A DNA stretch of 64,000 nucleotides from Ketogulonicigenium robustum (GCF_002117445.1 NZ_CP019937.1:2229501-2293500); one strand, 5' to 3'. Counted from the stretch's first letter, positions 17,438 to 27,052 are shown. The notes: generated by a model from the letters alone, not told the origin. Numbers and translations: made by a program.

Positions 17438-18274
17438 ATGAACCGCCCCGTCACGACGCAATCCTCCAGCACCGGTCTGGTGATGGAGAATGTCTCGAAA
17501 ACCTTCCTGCGCCCCGACGGGGCGGAAACATTCGCGCTGCGCGATGTGAACCTGCAACTGGCCGACCAGCAATTCGTCGCGCTTGTGGGGCCGTCGGGCT
17601 GCGGCAAGACAACAATGCTGCGCATGGCGAACGGCCTGCTTCAACCCGACGGCGGCCGTGTGCTGTTGAACAACGCCCCGCCCGTGCCCGGCCCGGATGC
17701 AGGTTTCGTTTTCCAGTCCTTCCGGCTGATTCCGTGGGAAACGGTGCTTTCGAACATCACCTTTGCGCTGATGGATATGGGCCTGACCAAGGCCGAACGG
17801 AACGACCGCGCCATGCACTATCTGGAACTGGTCGGGCTGGCGCGCGTGGCGGGCAACTACCCCGCGCAGCTGTCGGGCGGCATGCGCCAGCGCGTCGCAT
17901 TGGCCCGCGCCTTGGCGGTTGAACCCAAGATCCTGTTGATGGATGAACCCTTTGCCAGCCTTGACGCGCAAACACGCGAGCTGATGCAGATTGAACTGCT
18001 GTCGCTGTGGGAACGCCGCCGCGCGCTGGTGATGTTCGTCACCCATTCGGTCGACGAGGCTGTCACACTGGCCGACCGTGTTGTCGTCATGGGCGCAGGC
18101 CGCGTGCTGGAAACGGTCGATATCGACCTGCCCCGCCCCCGCGCCGGCGAGGCGCTGCGCGCCGACCCCCGTTATATTGAACTGCGCACCTATCTGTGGG
18201 CGCGTATCCGCGAGTTGGTCCTGTCGGACCCCGCATCCGAATTCCATGGCCGCGCTGCCGGCCAAGTTGCGTGA
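17438..18274 (+). CDS. SsuB/TauB-like ABC import ATPase
   Basis: A 278-residue ATPase with Walker A GPSGCGKT (51-58), Q-loop FQSFRLIPWETV, signature LSGGMRQR, Walker B ILLMDEPFASLDAQT and the switch histidine in FVTHSVDEA. This is the importer-type sequence pattern of SsuB/TauB/NrtD. It completes the importer with 15599 and 16407. The reading frame is open upstream, inside the 16407 gene, but the ATG at 17438, 14 nt after that gene's stop, gives the normal family N-terminus. Confidence 0.87.
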   Translation: MNRPVTTQSSSTGLVMENVSKTFLRPDGAETFALRDVNLQLADQQFVALVGPSGCGKTTMLRMANGLLQPDGGRVLLNNAPPVPGPDAGFVFQSFRLIPWETVLSNITFALMDMGLTKAERNDRAMHYLELVGLARVAGNYPAQLSGGMRQRVALARALAVEPKILLMDEPFASLDAQTRELMQIELLSLWERRRALVMFVTHSVDEAVTLADRVVVMGAGRVLETVDIDLPRPRAGEALRADPRYIELRTYLWARIRELVLSDPASEFHGRAAGQVA

Positions 18275-18285
18275 AAGGACAGTCC

Positions 18286-19086
18286 ATGGGCTATCTAGTC
18301 GGGGTCTATGCGATCTGGCTGCGCGAGGTGAAACGCGCCTTGCGTGACAAAGGGCAGCTGATCGGCGGCGTCAGTCGTCCGCTGCTGTGGGTGCTGATTT
18401 TGGGCATCGGCCTGAACCCCTATTTCCGCGGCGAGGTTTATGGCGAGACACGTTTCGTCGTACCCTATACCTACCTGCAATTCATCTTTCCCGCCGTGGT
18501 CGTGCTGAACATCCTCTACACCTCGGTCCAGTCGGCGGTGTCGCTGATTTGGGACCGCGAGTTCGGCTTCCTGCGCGAGGTGATGGTCTCGCCCATGCCG
18601 CGCAATCTGGTGCTGCTGGGCAAGGTGCTGGGCGGGGCGACGACGGCGGTGATCCACGGCTGTATGGTGCTGGCCGTCGCCCGCTTTGTTGGCGTTACAC
18701 TGATGTGGCCCCAATTCTTCGAGGCGCTGGCCCTGATGTTTGTGCTGTCCTTTGGCCTGACATCATTCGGGATCATCGTGGCGAATTACATTCGCGGGTT
18801 CGAGGGCTTCGGCGTCTTTTCAAACGCCATCATCTTGCCGCTCTACTTCACGTCCAGCTCGGTCTTTCCGCTGGATCCGGCGCTGACGCGGGCGCAGACG
18901 CTGGTCGTTTACCCCGAATGGCTGGTGATCGTGGTGGAATGGAACCCGCTAACCTATGCGGTGGATGCGATGCGCGGCATCTTGATCAACTTCAACCAAT
19001 TCGCCCCCGCCCTTGGCTTCCAAGTGGTGGGCATCATGGCCGTGGTTCTGTTCCTTGCGGCCATGTGGGAATTCAGGAAGGTCTAG
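18286..19086 (+). CDS. ABC-2 type transport permease (PedC-like)
   Basis: A 266-residue membrane protein with six predicted helices and the ABC-2 signature region near the third helix (WDREFGFLREVMVSPMPR, about residues 88-105). The natural ATPase partner is the gene at 14626. Permeases of this type are found in PQQ alcohol dehydrogenase loci and are presumed exporters, of unknown cargo. The ATG at 18286 follows GAAAGGA by about 7 nt; the longer frame starting inside the preceding gene is rejected. The next gene starts 4 nt after the stop. Confidence 0.83.
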   Translation: MGYLVGVYAIWLREVKRALRDKGQLIGGVSRPLLWVLILGIGLNPYFRGEVYGETRFVVPYTYLQFIFPAVVVLNILYTSVQSAVSLIWDREFGFLREVMVSPMPRNLVLLGKVLGGATTAVIHGCMVLAVARFVGVTLMWPQFFEALALMFVLSFGLTSFGIIVANYIRGFEGFGVFSNAIILPLYFTSSSVFPLDPALTRAQTLVVYPEWLVIVVEWNPLTYAVDAMRGILINFNQFAPALGFQVVGIMAVVLFLAAMWEFRKV

Positions 19087-19090
19087 GCCC

Positions 19091-19918
19091 GTGGCACCTG
19101 CAAGGAAACGCGCCTGGACAGGCTATATCCCGCTGGCGCTGTGCTTCGCCGTTCTGTTCGGCGTCAGTTTTCTGCCGCCCGATACCTCGCTCAGCCAGAT
19201 CAACGCGGCGGGGCGCATATCGGTGTGCGTGCCACAATCGGCGCCGCCGATGGTCACTGGCCAAGCCGCCAACCCCGGCTTTGACATCGAACTGCTGAAC
19301 GAGATCGCCCGCCGCGCTGGGTGGTCGATCGCCTATAGCCGCAACGCCGCCATGACGCGCGACATCAACCCGCGCAGCTGGCACATCAACCGCGCGCAAT
19401 GCCAGATCGTCGCCGGCGGGGTGGTGCTGTCGGACACGACGCGATCGTATATGGATACATCCGCGGGTTACCTGCAGGCCGGCTGGGCGATGATCAGTAA
19501 AGCCGGCACCCCTGCCCCCGAACGCGGGGCGCAGGCGGGCTTTTTGGCGGGCCTTTCGGGGCTGAACCGCATCACGCTGGGCCAGCATCTGCGCGCGATC
19601 GGCATATCACCCGTGGTGGTAAACAACGCGACTGATCTGAAACGTGGGCTGGATGACGGGCGCTATGCCTATGCCATCACCGACGCCTTCACCGCGCAGG
19701 CCAATTTCAGCGAAGATGACGGCTATGATATGGGCTGGGTTCCCGAAGACGACGAACATTTCGCCCTTGGCTTCGGATTCTGGAAGGGCGACACGACCCT
19801 GCGCCAGCACGTCGAGGGGCTGCTGGGCGATATAAAAGCCGACGGCACATTCGCCGCCTTGGCCGAAAAATACGACCTCGACCCCGCGTTCTTCTGCGGG
19901 GCCGAGCACAACTGCTAG
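19091..19918 (+). CDS. Second MoxJ-like quinoprotein-associated binding protein
   Basis: A 275-residue protein starting at GTG 19091, 4 nt after the permease stop. An N-terminal hydrophobic segment (about residues 11-26) serves as signal peptide or anchor, followed by a family-3 solute-binding fold: AAGRISVCVPQSAPPM, then GFDIELLNEIARRAGW. It ends CGAEHNC, with two cysteines that could form a disulfide with others in the protein. This matches the quinoprotein dehydrogenase-associated binding-protein class rather than a normal amino-acid binder. It is the last gene of the cluster; the next gene is convergent and begins 2 nt later. Confidence 0.72.
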   Translation: MAPARKRAWTGYIPLALCFAVLFGVSFLPPDTSLSQINAAGRISVCVPQSAPPMVTGQAANPGFDIELLNEIARRAGWSIAYSRNAAMTRDINPRSWHINRAQCQIVAGGVVLSDTTRSYMDTSAGYLQAGWAMISKAGTPAPERGAQAGFLAGLSGLNRITLGQHLRAIGISPVVVNNATDLKRGLDDGRYAYAITDAFTAQANFSEDDGYDMGWVPEDDEHFALGFGFWKGDTTLRQHVEGLLGDIKADGTFAALAEKYDLDPAFFCGAEHNC

Positions 19919-19919
19919 A

Positions 19920-21161
19920 TCAAAACGCCCATTCACCCTGACGGAACACCGGCGTGCGTGTGCCATCGGCCGCGACGCCGTCGATGTCGACCTGCCCCGA
20001 TCCGATCATCCAGTCGATGTGGATCATGCTGGAGTTGCCACCGCGCGCCTTGATCTGCTCGGCCGACATATTCGGGTCGGTGAAGCAGTCCGAATAGCAT
20101 TGCCCCAGCGCAATGTGGCAGGCGGCGTTTTCGTCGAACAGCGTGTTGTAGAACAGCACCCCCGACGCCGAGATCGGCGAGGAATGCGGCACCAGCGCGA
20201 CCTCGCCTAAGCGTCGGGCGCCCTCGTCACTGTCGATCACGCGCTGCAGCACTTCCTCGCCCTTGGTCGCGTGGGCTTCGACGATGCGGCCCTCCTCGAA
20301 CCGGACGCGGATGTTTTCGATCAGCGTGCCGTTGTGCGACAAGGGTTTGGTCGCGCTGACATGCCCCTCGACGCGCAGGGCGTGCGGGGTGGTGAAGACT
20401 TCCTCGGTCGGGATGTTGGGGTTGCAGGTGATGCCGTTCTTGACAGGCGATGCCCCGCCCTTCCACGCGTGTTCATCGGCCAGACCGACGATCAGGTCGG
20501 TGCCCGGGCCGGTGAAATGTAAGCTGGCAAAGCGCTGCCCGTTCAGCCACCCCGACCGCTGCGCCAGATTGGCGTTGTGCGCCGCCCAAGCCGCAACCGG
20601 ATCGGGCTGATCCACGCGCGAGGCGGCAAAGATCGCACGCGCCAGCGCAGCAATCGCGTCGGGTTCGGGCAGATCGGGGAAGACCAGCTTGGCCCATGCC
20701 GCGTTCGGATAGGATACGATCGTCCAGTTCACATCGAAACCGGTGATCTTTTCCATCGCGGGCTTCGATGCGATCGAGTTGGCGCGGTTCACCCGCGCGA
20801 CTTTGGCCGGGTCCTGCGCCGACAGCATCATCGGGTTATCGCCCGAAATCGCCAGCCGCGCGGCGTTGTTGCCATAGGCCTCGGCCATGCCGCGGTGCAG
20901 CCAACCGGGTGCCACGTCGAACGACGCATCGTTCGCATTCTCGAAACGCGCCAGCGTCACGTCTTCGTCCGAAAGGATCGGCACCACGACACCCGCGCCC
21001 GCCTTATAGGCGTGGGCCGCGATACGGCGCACCAACGGCAGCGCGCTAGCCGGGGCGGTCAGCACCAGATCTTGCCCTTCGTGCAGATCCAGCCCGACTT
21101 TGACCGCCACTTCCGCCAAGCGGTCGATCATATCGGGGTCGATTGTGGGGGAAGATGTCAT
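19920..21161 (-). CDS. Aminopeptidase of family M29 (AmpS/PepS type)
   Basis: A 413-residue cytosolic metallo-aminopeptidase that removes N-terminal residues from peptides. The family's metal-ligand regions are visible: E in NIPTEEVFTTP, E and H in LGEVALVPHSSPIS, H in CHIALGQCYSD, and H and D in MIHIDWMIGSG. ATG at 21161. Length fits the family. It is convergent with the PQQ cluster and divergent from the MFS gene. A housekeeping enzyme with no evident link to the neighbours. Confidence 0.9.
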   Translation of the reverse strand: MTSSPTIDPDMIDRLAEVAVKVGLDLHEGQDLVLTAPASALPLVRRIAAHAYKAGAGVVVPILSDEDVTLARFENANDASFDVAPGWLHRGMAEAYGNNAARLAISGDNPMMLSAQDPAKVARVNRANSIASKPAMEKITGFDVNWTIVSYPNAAWAKLVFPDLPEPDAIAALARAIFAASRVDQPDPVAAWAAHNANLAQRSGWLNGQRFASLHFTGPGTDLIVGLADEHAWKGGASPVKNGITCNPNIPTEEVFTTPHALRVEGHVSATKPLSHNGTLIENIRVRFEEGRIVEAHATKGEEVLQRVIDSDEGARRLGEVALVPHSSPISASGVLFYNTLFDENAACHIALGQCYSDCFTDPNMSAEQIKARGGNSSMIHIDWMIGSGQVDIDGVAADGTRTPVFRQGEWAF

Positions 21162-21281
21162 TTCACGGCCTTTCTTGCTGTTCGCGCCACCCTATCGCCG
21201 CAGTTCGATGCCCGATAGGGGGTTCACACCACCGTACAAAGGGATATGAGAGGGGTGAACCCCCCTTAGCCGCATGACCAA

Positions 21282-22904
21282 ATGTCCGAAGCTGCTGTTC
21301 CATCGCCATTTTCAAACCCGACCTATCGCAATCTGTGGATAGGGAACCTCGGCTCGGGGTTTGGCACGATGATTCAAGCGGTCGGCGCGGCATGGCTGAT
21401 GATGGCGCTGACATCGTCGGTCGACATGGTGGCGCTGGTGCAAGCGGCGAACGCGCTGCCGGTGGTGATGCTGTCGCTGATCGGCGGGGCCATCGCCGAC
21501 GGCTACAACCGCCGCAAGGTGATGTTGATCACCCAGACGTTCATGATGGTCGTTTCGGCCTTGCTGGCGCTGTTTGCGCTGCTGGGATGGATGTCGCCAT
21601 GGGTTTTGCTGGGTTTCACATTTCTGATCGGCTGCGGGAACGCGCTGAACAACCCATCGTGGCAGTCGTCGGTGGCCGATATCGTCACGCGCGACCAGCT
21701 GGCCACCGCCGTCAGCTACAACTCGATCAGTTTCAATCTGGCGCGGAGCTTGGGGCCTGCCCTGGGTGGTTTGATCGTTGGCGCGGTCGGCCCTGTCGGG
21801 GCATTCGCCGCCAATGCGCTGACCTATGGCGGCCCGCTGACCGCACTAAGCCTGTGGAAATCCCAGAAATCCGATCGCACGCTGCCGCCCGAATCGATCG
21901 GCCCCGCTATCATGGCGGGCTTGCGCTATGTCGGCATGTCGCGCGAATTGCTCCGGATTATCTTTCGCGCGGGTCTTTACGGGTTCGGCACCATCGTCAT
22001 GCAGGCGCTGATGCCCGTGGTCGCCGCGCAGCAACTGGGCGGCAACCCGCTGGTGTTTGGCGTGCTGCTGGGTTGCTTTGGCGTAGGTGCGATTGGCGGG
22101 GCCGTCGTCGGCCCGAACATCCAGCGCCGCTACCCGTCCGAGCGTATCGTGATGAGCGTCTGCCTGGTGTTCGCCAGCACGTTGGTGCTGATGGGATTTG
22201 CGACACAGCTGTGGATGGCGATGATCGCATCACTGGTCGCGGGTGCAGGCTGGATCATGTGCATGGCGCTGTTCAACGTATCGGTGCAGATGTCGGCCCC
22301 GCGCTGGGTCGTCGGGCGGGCATTGGCGCTGTACCAGACGGCAATGTTCGGCGGATTTGCCGTCGGCAGCTGGTTCTGGGGCCGCTTTGCGGAAGATTTC
22401 GGCCTGCAGCCGACATTCATCACGGCGGCAGTCGCTATGGCGGTCGTAGCGCTGGTCGGGTTGATCATCCCGATGCCGCCGCGCATCAGCCGCAACCTTG
22501 ATCCGCTGAACCGCTTTCAGGAACCGACCATCGATCTGGAGCTGTCGCCCCGCAGCGGCCCCATCGTCGTGCAGATCGTTTACACCATCGCCCCCGAAAA
22601 CACCGCGACTTTCCTGAACCTGATGCAGGAACGCAAGCGCGTGCGGATGCGCGACGGCGCCCGCAACTGGACTTTGGCGCGCGATCTTGCCGCCCCGAAC
22701 CGCTGGGTCGAGCGCTACAAAGCGCCGACCTGGACCGATTACATTCGCCAGAACCAGCGCGTCACGCAGGCCGATGCCGGCCTCAGCGACGAATTGCGGG
22801 CCACGTTTGCCGACGATGCCCGCCCCGTCGTGACCCGCTACCTCGAGCTGCACCACGAAACACATCAGGCGATGCGCGACATCGCCCATGATCACCATCA
22901 CTAA
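21282..22904 (+). CDS. MFS exporter of the MFS_3 (EntS-like) type with C-terminal soluble domain
   Basis: A 540-residue protein. Residues about 15-405 form a 12-helix MFS core starting NPTYRNLWIGNLGSGFGTMI, typical of the transmembrane secretion effector family. Residues about 425-540 are soluble and include VVQIVYTIAPENTATFLNLM and WVERYKAPTWTDYIRQ, resembling an antibiotic-biosynthesis-monooxygenase-like ferredoxin fold. The family exports siderophores or small toxic compounds. The ATG at 21282 is chosen because it gives the standard N-terminus. The next gene starts 11 nt after the stop. Confidence 0.82.
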   Translation: MSEAAVPSPFSNPTYRNLWIGNLGSGFGTMIQAVGAAWLMMALTSSVDMVALVQAANALPVVMLSLIGGAIADGYNRRKVMLITQTFMMVVSALLALFALLGWMSPWVLLGFTFLIGCGNALNNPSWQSSVADIVTRDQLATAVSYNSISFNLARSLGPALGGLIVGAVGPVGAFAANALTYGGPLTALSLWKSQKSDRTLPPESIGPAIMAGLRYVGMSRELLRIIFRAGLYGFGTIVMQALMPVVAAQQLGGNPLVFGVLLGCFGVGAIGGAVVGPNIQRRYPSERIVMSVCLVFASTLVLMGFATQLWMAMIASLVAGAGWIMCMALFNVSVQMSAPRWVVGRALALYQTAMFGGFAVGSWFWGRFAEDFGLQPTFITAAVAMAVVALVGLIIPMPPRISRNLDPLNRFQEPTIDLELSPRSGPIVVQIVYTIAPENTATFLNLMQERKRVRMRDGARNWTLARDLAAPNRWVERYKAPTWTDYIRQNQRVTQADAGLSDELRATFADDARPVVTRYLELHHETHQAMRDIAHDHHH

Positions 22905-22915
22905 AGGCCGCAGCC

Positions 22916-23431
22916 ATGCAAGACGACGCGATCACCCCCCGCCCCGCCGAAATCGACCCCGAGGCCGGAACGCCGTTTGATGCGGTGGCCTGCGCGCAGG
23001 ACCTGCTGTTCAACACGCCCGCCGCTGCCCTATCGACGCTGGATCCGGGCGGCTACCCCTATGGCACTGTCACCAATCTGGCGGTGATGCCCGACGGCAC
23101 GCCGATCTTTTTTGCCGCGGGGCTGGCCCTGCATGCGCGCAACATTGCGGTCGACAACCGGATCTCGTTGGTGATGGCCCCCTTTGGCGTGCCCGACCTG
23201 CTGACCAAGCCGCGCCTGACGCTGGTCGGCCGCGCAATCGCCATCTCGAAGGGCGAGGACGAGGCCGAGCGCGCCGTTTATCTGGCGCGCTTTACCAAGG
23301 CCAAGCTGTACCTGCAGCTGCCCGATGCGATCATGTACAGGATGGATGTGGAAAGCCTGCAGTTGAACGGGGGCCCCACGCGCAACGCCAGCGCCTTGAC
23401 CCCCGCAATTTTGCGCCAGCCGCGCCCCTGA
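22916..23431 (+). CDS. Pyridoxamine 5'-phosphate oxidase-like flavin-binding protein
   Basis: A 171-residue split-barrel protein with the family pattern PAAALSTLDPGGYPYGTVTN and, later, LALHARNIAVDNRISLVMAP. Relatives bind FMN or F420, or bind haem (HugZ-type N-terminal domain). No experimental role can be inferred; a general flavin reductase or haem-utilisation protein is possible. Probably co-transcribed with the MFS gene (11-nt gap). Convergent with the metal-transport operon. Confidence 0.75.
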   Translation: MQDDAITPRPAEIDPEAGTPFDAVACAQDLLFNTPAAALSTLDPGGYPYGTVTNLAVMPDGTPIFFAAGLALHARNIAVDNRISLVMAPFGVPDLLTKPRLTLVGRAIAISKGEDEAERAVYLARFTKAKLYLQLPDAIMYRMDVESLQLNGGPTRNASALTPAILRQPRP

Positions 23432-23440
23432 AACGGGGCG

Positions 23441-24274
23441 CTACAGCGTCGCCGCGGTTTTGCGGTTCAGGTAGGTTTTCCGCAGGAACGCCGCCAAGAA
23501 CAGCGTAATCAACACCAGCACAACCGTCGGCGCGGGCGCGCTATCGAGGAAAAAGCTGAGGTAGACGCCGCCCAGCATCGCGAACAGGCACACGGCCACA
23601 GCCACGGCCATCATCCGGCCAAAGCTGCGCGTGACCAGAAACGCGATGGCACCCGGCGCGATCAGCAATGCCACGGCCAAGATCAGGCCAGTCGCGCTCA
23701 GCGTCGCGACGATGGTCAGCGACAGGATCGTCAGCAGCCCATAGTGCAACAGCTTGACCGGCAGCCCCGAGGTGCGCGCCTGCACGGGGTCGAACGCATG
23801 CAGCAGCAGGTCTTTCCATTTCAACAGCAGCGCGCCCACCACGAACAGGGCGATCAGCCCCGCCGTCCACAGGTCATCCGGCCCGACGCCCAGCGGATCG
23901 CCGAACAGGATGTGGTCCAAGTGAACATCCGAGGTGATCGAGGTGTAAAGCACGATCCCCAGTCCGAACATTCCCGAAAAGACCACCCCCATGACAGTGT
24001 CTTGTTTGACGCGGCTATTGTCGGCCAGATAGCCCGTCGCGACAGCCGTAAACATACCGGCAGCAAAGGCCCCGATAATCAGCGGCAGGCCCAGCATATA
24101 GGCCAGCACGATTCCCGGCAGTACGGCGTGGCTGACCGCATCGCCCATCAGCGCCCAGCCCTTCAGCACCAAAAAGCAAGACAGCAGCGCCGTCGGCACC
24201 GCGACGATGGCCGAAATCAGAAAGGCGTTTTGCATAAAGCCGAATTGAAACGGCATCAGCAGGGTATCAAGCAT
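23441..24274 (-). CDS. sitD: Mn/Fe ABC transporter permease (SitD-like)
   Basis: A 277-residue inner-membrane permease of the ABC-3 family with eight or nine helices. The pattern LKGWALMGDAVSHAVLPGIVLAYMLGLPL is the classical start (only ends quoted: LKGW and GLPL around residues 35-65). It pairs with the SitC-like permease. ATG at 24274, 7 nt after GAGGAGG, overlaps the stop of the preceding gene (TGATG); the GTG at 24277 is too near the RBS. Last gene of the four-gene operon. Confidence 0.88.
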   Translation of the reverse strand: MLDTLLMPFQFGFMQNAFLISAIVAVPTALLSCFLVLKGWALMGDAVSHAVLPGIVLAYMLGLPLIIGAFAAGMFTAVATGYLADNSRVKQDTVMGVVFSGMFGLGIVLYTSITSDVHLDHILFGDPLGVGPDDLWTAGLIALFVVGALLLKWKDLLLHAFDPVQARTSGLPVKLLHYGLLTILSLTIVATLSATGLILAVALLIAPGAIAFLVTRSFGRMMAVAVAVCLFAMLGGVYLSFFLDSAPAPTVVLVLITLFLAAFLRKTYLNRKTAATL

Positions 24275-25137
24275 CACAACGCCTCCTCTTGGCGCAGGGC
24301 CGCGCGGGCTTTGGCGCGGGCGGCCAGCAGGCCGTGTTTGGGCGCAAAGACGAAGGCCGCCAAGAAGACTAGCGTTTGCAGGCAGACAATGATGCCGCCG
24401 GTCGCCCCATCCAGAAAATAGCTGAAATAAGCGCCCAGAAAGCTGGTCACGGTGCCGATCAGAACCGACAGCAGGATCAGACGCGGGAAGCGGTCGCTAA
24501 GCAGATACGCCGTCGCGCCCGGTGTCACCACCATGGCGATCACTAAGAACGCGCCGACCGTCTGCATCGCAGCCACCACGCAGGCCGCCAGCAACACAAA
24601 GAAAACCGCCTTCAGCAGCCGCGGGCGCAGCCCGATGGATCGCGCGTGGCTTTCGTCAAAGAACACCACCATCAGATCTTTCCACTTCGCCAGCAAAATC
24701 GCCAGCGAGACAAAGCCGATGATCGCCAGTTGCAGCGTATCTTGCGGCGAGATGGCAAGGATATTGCCCATCGTGATCGTCTGCACCGAAATCGCCATCG
24801 GGTTCAGAGACACCATGAACAGTCCAAGGCCAAAGAACGATGTGAAGATCAGCCCGATGACCACGTCGATTTTCAGCCCCGACCGATCCGACAGGAATAG
24901 CATCGCCCCCGCCGCCATGCCGCCCGCCAGAAACGCCCCCAGCGCAAACGGCAGGCCCAGCATATAAGCCCCCGCCACGCCCGGCACGACCGCGTGCGAC
25001 AGCGCATCGCCGATCAGCGACCAGCCCTTTAGCATCAGATATGTCGACAAAAACGCGCAAACGGCCCCGACCAAAGCCGAGACCCACATGGCATTCATCA
25101 TGTAGGAATAGGTGAAAGGCTCTAGCAGGACACTCAT
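24274..25137 (-). CDS. sitC: Mn/Fe ABC transporter permease (SitC-like)
   Basis: A 287-residue ABC-3 family permease with the family pattern [20 protein letters not shown] and multiple hydrophobic helices. It forms a heterodimer with SitD. Its ATG (25137) overlaps the ATPase gene stop by 4 nt, showing translational coupling. It imports Mn(II), possibly Fe(II), with the binding protein at 26099. Confidence 0.88.
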   Translation of the reverse strand: MSVLLEPFTYSYMMNAMWVSALVGAVCAFLSTYLMLKGWSLIGDALSHAVVPGVAGAYMLGLPFALGAFLAGGMAAGAMLFLSDRSGLKIDVVIGLIFTSFFGLGLFMVSLNPMAISVQTITMGNILAISPQDTLQLAIIGFVSLAILLAKWKDLMVVFFDESHARSIGLRPRLLKAVFFVLLAACVVAAMQTVGAFLVIAMVVTPGATAYLLSDRFPRLILLSVLIGTVTSFLGAYFSYFLDGATGGIIVCLQTLVFLAAFVFAPKHGLLAARAKARAALRQEEAL

Positions 25138-26039
25138 TGCTCGCCCCCTTGGGGTGTGCGTGTATGGGTGCGGTCGCCGTATTGCACCAGCGGGCGTTCG
25201 TCGTCGGTAAAGATGCTGACATGGCGCCCATCGTCATCGTCGTGCAGCGCATCGCCGCCCAAGGTGAAATGGCGCAGAACGCCGCCAAAGGCCGCTTCCA
25301 GATTTTCGCGGGTAAAGGTCGTCTCGGTCGGACCATAGCCCAACACGGTGCCTTTGACCAAAACCACGCGGTCGCAGAATTCGGGCACCGATCCCAGATT
25401 ATGGGTCGACACCAGCATCACGCGCCCCTCGTCTCGCAGCTCGCGCAGCAGGGCGATGATCTGTTCCTCGGTCTTCACATCGACGCCGGTAAAGGGTTCA
25501 TCCAGCAAAATCACGCGGCCGTCTTGCGCTAGGGCGCGCGCCAGAAAGACGCGCTTTTTCTGCCCGCCCGACAGCTCGCCAATCTGGCGCTTGCGGAAGT
25601 CCTGCATGTTGACGCGGCTCAGCGCAGCTTCGACCGCATCGTGATCGGCTTTGGACGGGTGGCGGAAAAAGCCCATGTGCCCATAGCGCCCCATCATTAC
25701 CACGTCTTCGACCAGAACGGGGAAGGACCAATCGACATCCTCGGACTGGGGGACATAGGCGACAAGGTTCTGCTTCAGCGCCTCTTTCACGCTCAGGCCC
25801 AGCAGGTGGATGTCGCCCTTGGCCAAAGGCACGAAACCCATGATTGCCTTGAACAGCGTCGACTTACCCGCCCCGTTCACCCCCACCAGCGCCGTCACCG
25901 TGCCGCGCGGGATCTGGAAACTGGCGTTGCGTAAGGCGGTATGCCCGTTGCGATACGTGACCGTCACACCGCTGGCCGTAATGCCGCCCCCCGGGTCCGA
26001 CTGCTGCGCATCGAGGGGGGTCGGGTAGATCTGGCTCAT
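25134..26039 (-). CDS. sitB: Mn/Fe ABC transporter ATPase (SitB-like)
   Basis: A 301-residue ATP-binding subunit with Walker [10 protein letters not shown], signature LSGGQKKR, Walker [13 protein letters not shown] and the H-loop VSTHNLG. The start is the ATG at 26039, preceded by a GAGAG-type RBS; the frame extends to a TTG at 26090, but that would nearly reach the binding-protein gene and has no RBS. The C-terminal tail ([10 protein letters not shown], then TRTP) is charged with a His/Asp-rich stretch, possibly metal-responsive. Confidence 0.88.
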   Translation of the reverse strand: MSQIYPTPLDAQQSDPGGGITASGVTVTYRNGHTALRNASFQIPRGTVTALVGVNGAGKSTLFKAIMGFVPLAKGDIHLLGLSVKEALKQNLVAYVPQSEDVDWSFPVLVEDVVMMGRYGHMGFFRHPSKADHDAVEAALSRVNMQDFRKRQIGELSGGQKKRVFLARALAQDGRVILLDEPFTGVDVKTEEQIIALLRELRDEGRVMLVSTHNLGSVPEFCDRVVLVKGTVLGYGPTETTFTRENLEAAFGGVLRHFTLGGDALHDDDDGRHVSIFTDDERPLVQYGDRTHTRTPQGGEQ

Positions 26040-26098
26040 CGCTAACTCTCTGCCGGAGGGGTCGGTCGCCCTGATTGTGTTGACAGCCAACTGCCGCG

Positions 26099-27016
26099 TT
26101 ATTGCGCCGCGCCCGTCAGCCCGTTGACGACAGTTTCCGAGGTGACGCGCAGCAAATCAAGGTAGCTGGGCACGGGGCCATCGGGTTCGGACAGGCTATC
26201 GACATAAAGGACACCGCCGTAATGCGCGCCCGTTTCGCGCGCGACCTGCTGGGCGGGGGTGGTGTTAACGGTGCTTTCGCAGAACACGACCGGAATGTGG
26301 TGTTCGCGCACACCATCAATTACCGCACGTACCTGTTGGGGGGTGCCCATCTGGTCAGCGTTGATCGGCCACAGGTACAATTCGTGCATGCCGAAATCGC
26401 GCGCAAGATAGCTGAAGGCCCCCTCGCAGGTGACCAGCCAGCGCTCGTCCTCGGGAATTGCGGCGACCTCGTCTCGCAGGGGTTGTAGCGTGTCGCGCAA
26501 CTGCTGCGCATAGGCTGCAGCATTTGCGGCATAGGTCGCCGCGTTATCGGGATCTTGCGCGACAAAGGCCTTTTCGATGTTATCAATATAGATCAGCGCG
26601 TTGTCCAAGCTCATCCACGCATGGGGGTTGGGTTTACCCTGATATTCCCCGCCAGAGATCGACATCGGCTCGATCCCATCCGTCAGCACGGCGGACGGAA
26701 CATCGCCCATGTTTTGCAGGAATTGCGCGAACCATACCTCGAGGTTGAAGCCGTTCCACAAGATCAAATCGGCGCCCTGTGCGGCCACCAGATCGCGGGG
26801 GGTCGGGGAATAGCTGTGGATGTCGACACCGGGCTTGATCAGTGACACGACATCCGCCGCATCCCCCGCAACATTCGACGCCATGTCGGCCAAGATGGTG
26901 AATGTCGTGACAACCTTCATACGGCCGTCCGCGCCTTGGGCAGCCGCCTGCTGCGCCCAAACTGCCAGAAGTGCAGCAGCAGCCACCGCCGTACCGCGCC
27001 CGAATAGAACTAACAT
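26099..27016 (-). CDS. sitA: Periplasmic Mn/Fe-binding protein (SitA/MntA-like)
   Basis: A 305-residue cluster A-I binding protein with signal peptide (about residues 1-26). The expected four metal ligands are visible: H in [10 protein letters not shown] in NPHAWMS, E in the FCESTVN strand and D in LYVDSLSEP. Two His, one Glu and one Asp is the Mn/Fe-type set rather than the Zn type. The ATG at 27016 lies 6 nt after AAAGAGG; the GTG at 27019 is too close. The promoter region carries two Fur-family-like palindromes. First gene of sitABCD. Confidence 0.9.
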   Translation of the reverse strand: MLVLFGRGTAVAAAALLAVWAQQAAAQGADGRMKVVTTFTILADMASNVAGDAADVVSLIKPGVDIHSYSPTPRDLVAAQGADLILWNGFNLEVWFAQFLQNMGDVPSAVLTDGIEPMSISGGEYQGKPNPHAWMSLDNALIYIDNIEKAFVAQDPDNAATYAANAAAYAQQLRDTLQPLRDEVAAIPEDERWLVTCEGAFSYLARDFGMHELYLWPINADQMGTPQQVRAVIDGVREHHIPVVFCESTVNTTPAQQVARETGAHYGGVLYVDSLSEPDGPVPSYLDLLRVTSETVVNGLTGAAQ

Positions 27017-27052
27017 CACTAACCTCTTTCATTACCTTGCGTCCGCCACCAT

